From the NCBI GenBank assembly GCA_021234155.1, contig JAJEKV010000030.1, positions 11,590,338 to 11,654,337 of the forward strand: a stretch of DNA of 64,000 bases. Direction: 5' to 3'. Origin of the DNA: Isoetes taiwanensis. Taxonomy: Eukaryota; Streptophyta; Lycopodiopsida; Isoetales; Isoetaceae. Below, one piece after another: positions 1-10,233 of the stretch (position 1 is its first letter; every line of letters begins with the position of its first letter). Position numbers and translations under genes: made by a program. The notes beneath the pieces were generated by a model. It searched no databases and was not told the origin of the DNA. It was given only the letters and a program-made list of their open reading frames with translations.

Positions 1-122
1 CAATCCTTGCCCCCTAGGTGCAACCTACTACGACCACCAAGTACATGTCATCCGTGACATGTACGGATGGCGTGGCAGTATAATATACGTATTCGGGGCG
101 TATATTATGCTAGAACGTCACA
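1..122 (+). mobile_element. 3' end of a Ty3/gypsy-type LTR (cut by window edge)
   Basis: The segment ends in ACGTCACA at 115-122, directly before sequence that belongs to the dispersed R repeat. The complete LTR at 39,220-40,865 ends the same way: a GTATAT run, then an A/G-rich stretch, then CGTCACA. This is therefore read as the last part of a related LTR inserted at the R unit. The 5' portion lies outside the window, so solo versus full element cannot be decided. Confidence 0.5.
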
Positions 123-942
123 ATAACCTAGCTGAATATAGCCATGTCAGCACAAGATAACCTGCAAAAAAGCGAAAGCAACCCATTAGGTGGTTAGATC
201 GTTAGGTGCCCTTAGCAGGGATAAAATTACGGTAATGATCTTTAGATTTAAGGACAATGGGGGAACCTGATGGTCACAGGACCATGCTGGGTTAGACAAG
301 GGGAGAAAAACAGTCAACCAATTTGGTGTACCATCCTTTAAAAAGCACGAGAAACCACCAATAAGTATTGCCTCGGAGGCTCCGGTGCCAGGCCAAGAGA
401 AAAGAGTGGAGCCAAATAAGTATCTCTAGAAATCACAGGATTTTACTAGAGAAGCAAATACAAACCTACCAAAGCCATCAACCAGAATACCACAACCACC
501 CTACCAGCAGAGGGAAAAACAATAGTAGACTGCTATTGGTGTAGCCCTCGAAGATGACAAAATAGGCCACAAGGGAGGGTGAGGTGGAAGACTGGATGAA
601 CAAGTGCCAGAGAGAAAAATGAACATATAAATAGAGGTAAAATAATAAAGGAAGATGGATAGACGTCCCCATTCAAGAAATGATGGCTCTATTGCTATTG
701 AAATAGAACTATGGCATTAAATTGCTCTCAGCTCCAAACAAACTCTGTTCTATTCAATTTAATTCAATTGAAAAGAAGATTTGGATTTGCAACATCCTTC
801 AGAGAAGAAATATATGTCATAAATGAAATATATGTGACTTTGGTGTGAGGCAAATGAAAAGTTGCAAATGCTTTGCTAGGGTATATTTGTTGGCTTTGCT
901 AGGAGCACCATGCTCATTCACTATTTTAGAATCTGTTTGCCC
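123..942. repeat. Dispersed repeat R, copy 1 (left part)
   Basis: About 820 bp nearly identical to 28,655-29,270 and 58,700-59,310. The tail (about 720-942) also matches 18,020-18,247. It carries a TATA-like stretch, ATATAAATAG at 625-634, conserved in all copies. It contains no credible gene. LINE-A interrupts it at 943. Confidence 0.8.
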
Positions 943-1000
943 CCAAATTGGATTCTAAGCACCCTTTCCGCAGCCAGAGACCCCTCAAACTTTGAAAGTC

Positions 1001-2440
1001 ATGGCCACAGAAGCTGGGCCAGCTTGGGAAACCCAAGGCGAGGGGCCGCCGCACAAACGGTCCCGATCAGCCATCATGGACAGCGGAGATTCCTCCATGA
1101 AGAAGGAGGCTCGGGCTAAGGCTAAGGCCCCTCAGTGAGGAGCCAGCCCTACGGAAGGGATTGATTGCTTTCGGACCACATAGGAACTCCGCCTCGGCAG
1201 AGAATTGGAGCCATGTCAAAGCGGGGAGTGGAGGCTACCGGTGCTCGTGTGAGGCTACTTAAAGTGCCCTTTGGGCCTGGCATGACAATGGAGATGGAGT
1301 CCCTCGGCATCCCATGTGCTCAAAAAGGCAAATGGTGGTCGAGAAGAACCATCATCGTAGGTGCGGAGACCCGACGCCGCATGTGGAAGATGGCCTTGGC
1401 CCGGCACGCCTTCGACAGCGGCAACGGCAGGCAGAGGCGACATGCGGGCGCCTGGGCCTACCGTGTTCATCACTCTGTGGACACCATGACCACGGGAGAG
1501 GGGCGCGCAATCACGGGGAGACAATGGTCCGCGGTGTCACCGGCCCCGGTCGAGAGGTGGGGCAGCCACCATCATGCACGCGAGCGCATGAGCTGCTCTT
1601 GCGGGCGGCCGGAACCGGCCGGGATCGCCCGGGTAAGATCGGAACGGCAACCGCGGCCCTCGATGCGTGTCTTGCAGGGGCTCGAGCGCATCTCGCTACT
1701 CGAGGCACAGAGCTCGGGGGGTTGCAGGCAACCATCCATAAACGAGCGGGGGTCTCCCTGCCCGGGGAGTTCATAGTCAGCTTGCGGCAGTGCAAGGCCA
1801 GGGAGATAGCCAGCGGCGGCCCTGCAAGAGGCTGTGCTCCGGAACTTCTGGGGGCGAAGCAGCGGCTCGGGCAGCTACCCGCCCACAGCGTCCGCAGCCC
1901 GGCGGCCAGCCCCCCGCCACTGCTGCCCGCCTCCAGCCACTCCCACGCCATCCGGCCACCACCACCACCCCGGCCACGGGACCCGGCCCCTCGCCCACCT
2001 TTTGACCGCGCGGGCAGAACTCCAGGCCCTTGAGGAGAGCCCACAATGGTAGTTCGAGGCATCTTGCGGGACGGTGGGGAGAGTCTCGCCCACAACATCC
2101 GAACACACATTCTCGATCGGATGACATTCCCGGGGCCAGTTCACATTTCTCGAGCAGCCCGTCATGGGGCTCAGCGCCCGGGCCGTGACCGCATTGTCAT
2201 ATTCACGGTTGCGGATGCACAGGTGCGTGATGCCATCTTGCGCCCCCGCTAGATCTTTGAAGGGGACATCCGCATCACGTGGGCCGGGACCTCACACGCG
2301 ATGAGGCACGCCAGAGCGAGCTTATCGGTCGAAGGCATTCGCCACCGGGGAGTGCCGCGAGATTGGTTCAGCCCAGGATGCACATTTTCGACGGCACGCT
2401 CTGGCTGCAGGACCCGGCCCCAACCGCGGTACCGTGGCCC
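1001..2440 (+). pseudogene. LINE-A ORF1 remnant (L1-type RNA-binding protein)
   Basis: The probable start is ATG at 1,001, opening a Lys/Arg-rich N-terminus (MATEAGPAWETQ...) that meets a stop at 1,138. Coding sense then continues in shifting frames. A stretch around 1,620-1,760 is helix-prone. From about 2,170 to 2,420 it resembles the RRM plus C-terminal domain of L1 ORF1p: RIVIFTVADAQVRDAIL, then after a stop IFEGDIRI, a charged helix LTRDEARQSELIGRRH, and a terminal LWLQDPAP. L1 ORF1p is an RNA chaperone that coats element RNA. Most plant L1s instead have a DUF4283 and zinc-knuckle ORF1, as in LINE-C here, so this layout is less usual. Identification rests on pattern only; at least three frame changes are present. 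Confidence 0.5.
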
Positions 2441-2615
2441 TTTTTATACGCTTCTCCTACCCACGGCCCCCCCTTCTCCTGCTCCTACTCCTGCTCCCTC
2501 ACGACCCATGCCTTCTCAGCCACATGCTGCTTCCGCTCCATCTACTTCTCACTCAGCCTCTGCTTCCCGTCCTCCCCCCGCGACTCAGGCTGCGCATACC
2601 ATCCTGCCGACAAAT

Positions 2616-5600
2616 AGGAATTGTGCCTCGGGTGGTCTCATGGAATTGTCGGGGCTTCCCTTGGCGGAAGGGGCGGTCCCTGAACTCCGGTGGCGGCCGA
2701 TATGGATCTCATCTTTCTCATGGAACATGGGAGCATCTTTGGAGCCTGGGCTACGTCTGTAGAGTTACCAACATTTTCGGTCTTCAATACGTACAAGGCG
2801 GAGGGGTCATGGTGGAGTGGCTTGCTACTACAGGACAACCTTGGCACATTCGGTTACCCTCGAAGAAGCAACCGGACACAACCCGGTACTTGTGGGTTCG
2901 TGTGCATAATACCAGTGGCAACCCCTTTTTTACGGCGCTGTTATTTCCCTCACGCGAGAGAGCACCTTCTATCGCAGCCACCCCGATGCGGATAGGATGG
3001 ACCCTTATGTCGATCTATATGATGACATATAGCAGCACCAGCAGTTGGGTAGGGTCGTCCTTCTTGGAGACTTCAATACGGACGGGGAGTAGAGCAGCCC
3101 ATGCGACTTGACCCCCTCGGCCGACGATGTCCTGCAGCTTACGCCCTTGAAGCAAACGGCCCACGAGGATCGGATGACGACCGTGTCACTCGCTTTGTGA
3201 CTTGTTGCTCTGCTATGTGGTATTTTTCACTTGATAATTTGCAATGGCTGTCCGCGGTGGTCCGATTCGCAAGTGCACATCGCGACGGAAGGACAATCGA
3301 GGGGGGAGGGTCTAGTGTGGTGGACTATGTGCTCGTAGTTGCACAAGATATGCATCTCGTCGGTCGTTCCGGGTGGGCCACAGGAGCGTCCGGGATGAGG
3401 AGGTCGACTCGAGATCACCTCCCACTTTATTTGGACTTGGTTTGTGGCAAGCCCGGAACCCCCACTATGCCAGCCCCTGCGCGCCCTCGGTTGAGACTGA
3501 TTATGGCGGTGAGGACTTCTGCCGAGATGCTCATGGGCGCCCTCCCGGTAGTGCTGCCCGGACCTCCACACTAGAAGCGACGACGAGACCAGTGACCCGG
3601 CTATTACGGGATGCGGCGGGCCAGTGCTGGCGGAACCCCAGCGTGCGCCCTTTCGGGGTCGGCAACATTCCCGCATGCCGATGGTTTGATGCGGAGTGTA
3701 AAGCATAGCGGCAGCTCCGATCACATTATGGATCCGGTACCCGCTTGCGGGCCACCACCACGATACAGCGCCCATCTAAAGGAGACAAAGCGCGTGCGAA
3801 CATCCCGGGGGAGATGTTGACCTCTTTGGACACTCATCCCTCCCGAACCTTTTTGAGAGTGCTTGAGGCCAGCCCACCTACAAGGGACATCACACCCGAG
3901 GCGGTGGGAGCGGTACTGCGGCGGCTCTATGACCCGGCGAGGGGGCGATACGCCCATACCCCCGCGGGATGGCCCCATTGGTTCTCGTGGAGGAGGATGT
4001 TGAGGAGGGCCTGCAGCGGCTGGCTAATGGGAAGGCGGTGACCTCGATGGTATGCGCCGAGTTACTCAAATGGGCGAGGCGGCCGCTTGTGCGGTCCTCA
4101 CTACCATTCCAGCGAGCATTGCGGGGAAGGTCTCCCAGGCAATGGACCCAAGCGGGGGTTGTTCCCATTCACAAGGCGACCCACCTTTGTCAGGCCAATG
4201 CACGGACGATCATGGTCGCTCAGTATTTGCCAAACCGTTGGCGGCATTCTCGAGCAGCGATTGACCCGGCCAGGGGCGGCGAGATGTCGCGAGCCCTCAC
4301 ACAGGCGGGCTTTAGACCCCGCCACTCAGCGATTGACCATATCTTTACTGCTGCGGGCCGATTGAAGACGGCGGAATCATCGGCGGAGACTTGTATTGCT
4401 GCTTTGGACTTCGTGAAGGCTTTTGATCACGGTTCCCGGAAAAGGCGTGGGCTAGACCGCATCAACCTGGGGCTCGGCGCGTGCGAGAATGCCATATACG
4501 AGGTTGTATGAGAGTTGTTTTGGCGGGGATGCGACCGGCCAATGGCGTTCACCCGGTAGTATCGGGGTCCGGCGGGGTTGCCCCTCTCGCCAACACTTTT
4601 GGCCTCTACATTGATCGGTTAGAGCCCGGCTTCATCGAGCATGGGGGATGGCATCGACTTTTGCACCGGGTCATCCACCGGCTCATCTATGCGGGACGAT
4701 GTTGGCTGGCGGCCCACACCCGAAGCTATGCGTCTCACGGATGCCCTAGACACATTACCGCCGGGGCTCTGAGACATGCCCGGCGTGAATCGGCCAAGAC
4801 TAGGGTGGTTCTCATATCCTCTTCCGTCACCCCATGCCTCGTGCACTCACATATCGGGGACAGCACTGTGGGCGCCACGCCCCACCTACAAGTATCTAGG
4901 GGTGGAGTTCCCTTCCTCGCTTCTGGCGGGAGGCGTCTATCCGCTGCGGGTGACAAGCGGCCGAAGCGCTTTATGCCATGCACAACAAAGTCACCGGCGT
5001 AGCTCTATGATTGGGGCCATCGGCCACATCTGTTCCGGCACCGGTCGAGCTGTCCTTCAGGGGGTCGAGGTTTGGGGCCGGTACCGCTCTTTGGCGACAT
5101 GGAATGACTTGGAGCAGTGCGAAGGCATTTTTGGCACGGGCACTTGGGGTGAAACCTTCGTTCCTATCGATTCGGGCTGCAGAAACTGGATTCTTACGCT
5201 TCCGGGCAGCCCATGATAGACACATCGTCTATTTTTAAAGTGGTTACTATGGGTGATGCTCGGCTCCGCGACCGGGCTTACACCTGTGGCAATGAGTCCG
5301 CAGCGCTTAGGGCCTGTTGGAGGGGTAAGAGAGATCAATGGTTCGCCGGATGGAACGTCTTGAGACCTGTGGATGCATGCGGTGGACCACCCGTCGGGAC
5401 AGTTTGGCGGGAGTACCTAGGCGCTTGTTTCCTTGGCAAGCTCGGGACGGCTCTCTAGAGCAGGTCAAAGCGCCCATTACAAAGGAGCACATCAACCCGT
5501 GTTAGCCGGGGCCCCCCGACTCTACCTGCGTTCCGGTGCCCGCGAAAAGCGCGGACTCATTGCCTCCATTACATACAGTGCCCACCATCTTCGCATCGAG

Positions 5601-5883
5601 GCGGGCGGTGGATTGGGGAGCCCGCCCGGACGCGGCTCTGTCGGTCTTTGTCAAACGGGTGCCATTGAGGATGAGTCTCACACTTTCGAGTTGCCCAGTT
5701 GGTCCGGTCCGGGCGATTGCGCTCCCCTTAGTGCGGCCGGACTTGCCCTTACATTTGCGATGAACACACCGTCGATGCGTGCCACGGGGTGCATTACATT
5801 CGAGGAAATCTGCCTTGGACCTGCGAGGTCACATTTTCCCCCGCCTGGCTGCTCGCTGATTAGGCACTGCGGGTGCGGTGCAT
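2616..5883 (+). pseudogene. LINE-A ORF2 remnant (AP endonuclease + reverse transcriptase)
   Basis: Endonuclease-domain motifs appear in order across frames: VVSWNCRG near 2,630, GGGVMV near 2,800, SGNPFF near 2,920, LLGDFNT near 3,060, SVVDYVL near 3,315 and a TRDHLPL (SDH-like) block near 3,405. The RT follows: LVEEDVEEGLQRLANGKA near 3,975, QAGFRPRHS near 4,300, ALDFVKAFD at about 4,400, GVRRGCP near 4,563 and FGLYIDRLE near 4,600. The YADD active site near 4,690 is disrupted by one extra base. A thumb-like YKYLGVEF block lies near 4,890. These enzymes would nick DNA and prime reverse transcription of the element. Numerous frameshifts and stops make the copy dead. Confidence 0.8.
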
Positions 5884-6065
5884 GACTGTATATATTTGGG
5901 TGTTTCTGCATTTTGTATGTTAGTTTGTCAGCAGGCTGATTGCTGCCACGGTTTTTCCCTCGAAAACCCTTCGGGGCGGGGGTTTTTTAATCCGGGCAGT
6001 AATCCGCTTGCTGCATTTTTGTATTGGGTCCCATAGACCGATTGGTCTCCGTGGACGATAAAAGT

Positions 6066-6090
6066 ACCTTCCTTCCTTCCTTCCTTCCTT
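6066..6090 (+). repeat. (CCTT)n tail of LINE-A
   Basis: About six CCTT repeats immediately after the conserved 3' UTR and before the resumed host repeat. Many non-LTR clades end in a short microsatellite instead of poly(A), so this marks the 3' end of LINE-A. Confidence 0.8.
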
Positions 6091-7056
6091 CATACTCTTG
6101 CATCCATTGTGGTAAACCCCTAATATTTCATAGATAATGAAATAGTAACCAAATTATCGGTCACCAATGAAAACAACCATCTTCCTGAAGGCGCTAGGTC
6201 ATAAAATGAGAACCAATGCAGGCACTCTATCTTGATACAGATGTCTCGCCATTGAAATTTAAATAAAGAACCTGTTGTTTAGGACCGGGATAGAGACAAA
6301 AGGTAGAGGCATAGAACCACAGGGGAAATATCAAAAGAACTAACCCAAAATTGTTATGGTTATCAGTCTTAGGAAGTCTTACTTATCTCATGCAAATTTG
6401 TTGTTGCTTTTGGCACAATTATCACATTTATGGTGATAATATGGAAAACAATTAGGCTGGTTTGGAATTCCCAGGACCAGTGCATAGGTTGACACGTGAT
6501 AGTTAGATTCATTTGTCTCGATTGAGCTTGAAATCATTGAATACAAGATTTCCAATAGTGTAGGAGAAATGGCCAAACCATGGTCCCATGGCTCTGAAAC
6601 TAGACAATCATCGAGAGCATAGAATATATGTCACTATTATGCAGTCCATTATGAAATCAACGGAATTGGTTTATCGAGTCGGAATCAAACTTGTTCACCA
6701 TCAAAGAAACTATGTGTAAGGAAACCACAATGTAGCCGAAGAACTCACCACAATGTAATCAAAGAGATGTTTATTGTTTCTTTAATTATACATGCATGGC
6801 ACTAGAGCTGCTTGCAGAACAACGTGCAACAAATACTCAAAATCCGTATTGCCTTTCTTGGAGTATGGACAAAGAATGTGTGTTAAAAGAGTGCATCGGA
6901 ACTGAGGCATGGTGTTTAAGTTATGAACCAATGCTTGTTTATAATTTTTGCATTACAAACAACATTCTTGAATTTTTTATCTCGTGCACAAGTTTATTCT
7001 GACTTCTTGAGGAGTTTCTGCCAGACATTTGATGACTTACAAGGATGAAATGGTAC
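6091..7056. repeat. Dispersed repeat R, copy 1 (middle part)
   Basis: 6,091-6,330 matches 18,249-18,480. 6,530-7,056 matches 17,440-17,800 and 27,960-28,400. It contains the roughly 140-bp sub-repeat beginning near GAGCATAGAATATATGTC. The only long frame (6,796-7,002) resembles no known protein and is not conserved in the other copies. No gene is supported. Confidence 0.75.
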
Positions 7057-9060
7057 TTTTTTTTTTTTTTTTTGAAGAACTGTGTCAGCAATATATTAAA
7101 AGAATGGTAATGTTATAAAGCAAGTGAGGAGGAAGGAGAACTGCCCCAAAGAGACAGTGATACCTCGACACTCCACAACAACTGCAACTCTACTGCTGTA
7201 CAAACTGGCCATCACCATCTACCACACCCAAGAAGTCCCGCCAAATGGAAAACTTCCGCTCTACTAATCCCGGGAACACCAAAAAGCTTTGAAATAGCTT
7301 GTACGAAGTCGAGGAATCGAGAGGCTGCATTTCTTGAATCCCCGAAAGATCCCCAACCGCCGCCGCTTCCAAATCAACCACACCAACCAAGCCACGCGCG
7401 GATGCAAGGCTTGCTGCCCGTCTGGCCGGCCAAGCACCGGGATATACATGAAGCAGCAATTGTTGGCTATTCAATCTCACAAAAAGCAGCCCCGACCCAA
7501 TCCCGGGCAACCCGCAAGTGAGGGCATAAAACCGGACAATGCTCCACGGTCTCCACGATGAAGGCCACAACAAGGGCAAAGAGGGCTCACACCCGACCTA
7601 AACCCGACTCACAAGGACATTCACCCACGATACGGCGGTGCACCACGCCATAGAAGCACCCGAACCAGCCGGTGGGGAAGTGAGCTCCATGTCCACGCCC
7701 AAACCGGCGCCATCGAGAACCGGAAGCTGCAGAGACCACTTGCACGAAGGGGCGAGTGTCATGAATAGCCAACACCCGGTAACAAGACCGCACAAAACAA
7801 GAAGATACAACATCCGGATGAACCTTCCAAAACGCACCACCACATCACCCGAGGGACTATAGGTATGTGTAGCGGAATACTCCCGCCACTTGTTCCCGAG
7901 ATAGCCCGGTCCAGCGCCCTTCAGGAAGCGAGCTCGAAAGAACTCCCACGAAGCTAGCTGACCATCCCAATACCAATCCTCCAAGGTGAAACTGGCAGCT
8001 CGCATCCAACGGGCTCAAGGCCAGAGCATGCACGATGGCAGCCAAGGGCAAGAAATGCCGGGGGTAGAGGAACCCACAAGAAAGGAGAAGAGTGGTGATA
8101 AGGCGAGGCATAATCTATTTGGAAGAGCACTAACGCGTGATCCCAAGCCCCGCAACACCCCCGTGAGAAAAGGGGATGCATGTGGGAAAGGCCGGAGACC
8201 ATACAACAGTGCCCAGGGCAACTCTACATGCACAGACGACTTTCCAAATGCCACACAATGGCGAAGAGATTGCCACAATAGTGCCGCACCAGGAGAAGAT
8301 GCTCCATCCTGCAGAATGCTCCAAATAAACTTAGAGACCAACACCTTACTATGCAGTGCCAAATCCAGAATGGCCAAGCCCCCATCCTCCCGGGGGCGGA
8401 GACACTTCCACCAAGCCACTTTAACAACCGCCCCTTCATCATCCCCGCCCCACACAAAATTTCGAACAATCTTATCCAAAGCCTGTATCTTACCCTCAGG
8501 AGCTAACATCGCAGATGCTGTATACACATGAGTGCTACAAAGTACTGACTTGGCAATAGTGATCCTACCTGCCATGGACAACTTGCTACCCTTCCACCAA
8601 TTGAGGTGTTTCTGCAACCCCTGCAAAATCTCATCCCACACCCTCCCCATGGAAACATCCCCTCCAAAGGGAATACCCAACAGCTTAGTACACACATTAC
8701 CTGGAAGCACCTTCCAAGGGAATAGAGCCAAACAAGGGGGAGGCGGAGTCAACTGGGCCCATAATGCGGAGCATTTGCCCCAATTCAGAAGAATGCACCG
8801 AGGCCAAGGAGAAAGTATCCAAAGCAAACCCTTCACATTCGCAAATTCCTCTCTTACGCCACCAAGAAGAGAAAAGTGTCATCGGGTGAACTGGTTAATG
8901 TCTGGCGACTACCATCCCGCATCCGAAGCCCATCGACCACCCCTCCTCCCGCTGCAGCCCCAAAAACAATCGAGGCAAATTGCCTCGCCACAATCGTAAA
9001 CAAAAATGGTGCCAAAGGGCACCCCTGACGCACCCCTCTGCCTAAGGAGAATGAAGAGGG
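7057..9060 (-). mobile_element. LINE-B: 5'-truncated L1, minus strand
   Basis: Starts on the plus strand with poly(T) at 7,057-7,073, the poly(A) tail of a minus-strand element. It runs through L1 thumb and RT sequence and ends abruptly at about 9,060 inside the RT palm. It lies in repeat R: the uninterrupted site at 28,390-28,435 carries about 28 extra bp (ending in CCTTGA) missing beside the insertion, so a small target deletion accompanied integration. Typical of incomplete target-primed reverse transcription. Confidence 0.85.
7190..9060 (-). pseudogene. LINE-B ORF2 C-terminal half (RT palm/thumb)
   Basis: Reading down from 9,060 on the minus strand: GRGVRQGCPLAPFLF (RT motif), then SPDDTFLFLVA where YADD is expected, then after a frame change an open stretch (8,836-8,015) with LLGIPFGGDVSMGRVWDEI, KLSMAGRITIAK, FVWGGDDEG and REDGGLAILDL, the usual L1 thumb signature. 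A decayed C-terminal tail follows toward 7,190. It lacks endonuclease and fingers because of 5' truncation. It would have encoded the polymerase part of an L1 ORF2; the copy cannot be functional. Confidence 0.85.
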
Positions 9061-9447
9061 TCCATGTGGAGTCATTGAGAGCATAGAATATACGTGACTA
9101 TTATGCATTCTATTATGAACAACAGAATTGGTTTGTCGAGTCAAGAACAAACCTGTCCACCATCAAAGTAACTATGTGTAAGGAAACCACAATATAATCG
9201 AAGAACTCAACTCCATGCAAGGTTGAGTTCCTCTGGCAAAGATACTAATAGATCCCTCGCTAATCTAGAATGAAGGCAAAGCCACAAAGATAATCTAGCT
9301 GACTACAGCCATGTCGGCGCAAGATAACCTGCAAAAAAGCGAAAGTAACCCATTAGGTGGTTAGGTGCCCTTAGCAGGGATAAAATTATGGTACTGATCT
9401 TTAGATTTAGAGACAAGGGAAAACCCAGAGGTCATAGGACCATAGAA
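9061..9447. repeat. Dispersed repeat R, copy 1 (right part)
   Basis: Matches 28,430-28,815 and 58,475-58,860, including the second sub-repeat (near GAGCATAGAATATACGTG) and the segment with GCCCTTAGCAGGGATAAAAT at about 9,366. Homology stops near 9,447. Confidence 0.75.
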
Positions 9448-9501
9448 AGTATCAGGACAGCCTGTTGTAAGCAGTATTGGAGTACGCCAGGGTTGCCCAT
9501 G
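9448..9501 (+). pseudogene. Orphan reverse-transcriptase motif fragment
   Basis: About 18 codons read VSGQPVVSSIGVRQGCP, the strand-loop before RT motif 5 (GVRQGCP) of non-LTR retrotransposons. No other RT sequence adjoins it, so it is an isolated scrap joined to the end of repeat R. Confidence 0.4.
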
Positions 9502-9645
9502 CATATAGGCAAAGACCTCAAAAGGACCGTTATGCTAATAAGCGTATAGGCAAAGGCCTTAAATCAAAGTTCGTGTGATATACGTACGTAGGCAATGCCC
9601 TCAAAACATTGTCATGCTATATGCGCATAAATAAAGACAACGTAC
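9501..9645. repeat. Degenerate tandem repeats (about 45 bp)
   Basis: Three diverged units each containing an AGGCAAAG/AGGCAATG core followed by a purine-rich stretch and a TATGC or TACG segment. No coding sense. Confidence 0.35.
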
Positions 9646-9689
9646 GTATGTGATTAAGGTGTTACAATGCATTAGTCATAGTTAAAATA

Positions 9690-9917
9690 TTTTATTTAAG
9701 ATCAAGAATTAGATGCCAAAGGGGCAAATGATCTTCCAATGTCCAAAAGCTCTAAACCTCAGCCTCCTTTGACAGGGATTACAGATGACCCTGCTCAATT
9801 TGTTGAGCTTGTTCTTGTTGAAAAGCTTCTGGTCGTTCTCGTCTAGACAGAACTGTTGATGTAGATGACTGTGAGGAATTGGAACTCATGCATAAGGAGG
9901 TTCCAATGGATATCTGA
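9690..9917 (+). pseudogene. Unrecognised coding-like remnant
   Basis: One frame reads KPQPPLTGITDDPAQFVELV and, after a one-base shift, another reads GRSRLDRTVDVDDCEELELM to a TGA at about 9,915-9,917. Acidic, host-like composition suggests the 3' end of an exon, but the family is not recognised and a chance reading is possible. Confidence 0.25.
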
Positions 9918-10233
9918 TGATAACTGTGGAAAAAACTATGAAAATGTATTCTTATTTGACTGCATTTTTCATATAAAAAAAAAAAAAAAAAAAAAAACCG
10001 CGGGCGCCACCGGCGGGGAGAATGGCTAACAGATCGCCCATCTTTTTAGGGTTGGCATCGGCGTAAGGAGAACGAGAATGGAGAACAGAGGTGTGGGTCG
10101 AAGGGACCCCCTGCGAGGAGGTATCTGAGGAGACCAAAGGTACCAGTACGCAAGCCAGGAAAGGTACAGGGTAGTGAGGCTGATTTAACAGGTCGGGGGT
10201 AATGGTTTTGGGGACGATTGGGAACAGGGAAGG

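Larger units (their letters stand above)
943..6090 (+). mobile_element. LINE-A: GC-rich, decayed non-LTR retrotransposon, near full length
   Basis: A GC-rich island in AT-rich surroundings. Boundaries come from comparison with the uninterrupted sequence at 18,225-18,260: the flanks ending at 942 and resuming at 6,091 are contiguous there. It contains ORF1 remnants, an endonuclease-RT ORF2 and a short tetranucleotide tail, about 5.15 kb in all. Both ORFs are broken by many frameshifts and stops, so it is inactive. An L1/Tx1-like affiliation is inferred from the ORF1 layout; the clade is not certain. No clear target-site duplication is visible. Confidence 0.8.

Noticed and set aside
1511-2127. 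Long minus-strand open frames in LINE-A
   Set aside because: They arise from high GC content opposite the ORF1 region and show no domain sense.
943-6090. Bacterial contamination or horizontal bacterial DNA, from the GC-rich composition
   Set aside because: Contents are a decayed LINE, and the insertion is bounded by host repeat on both sides.
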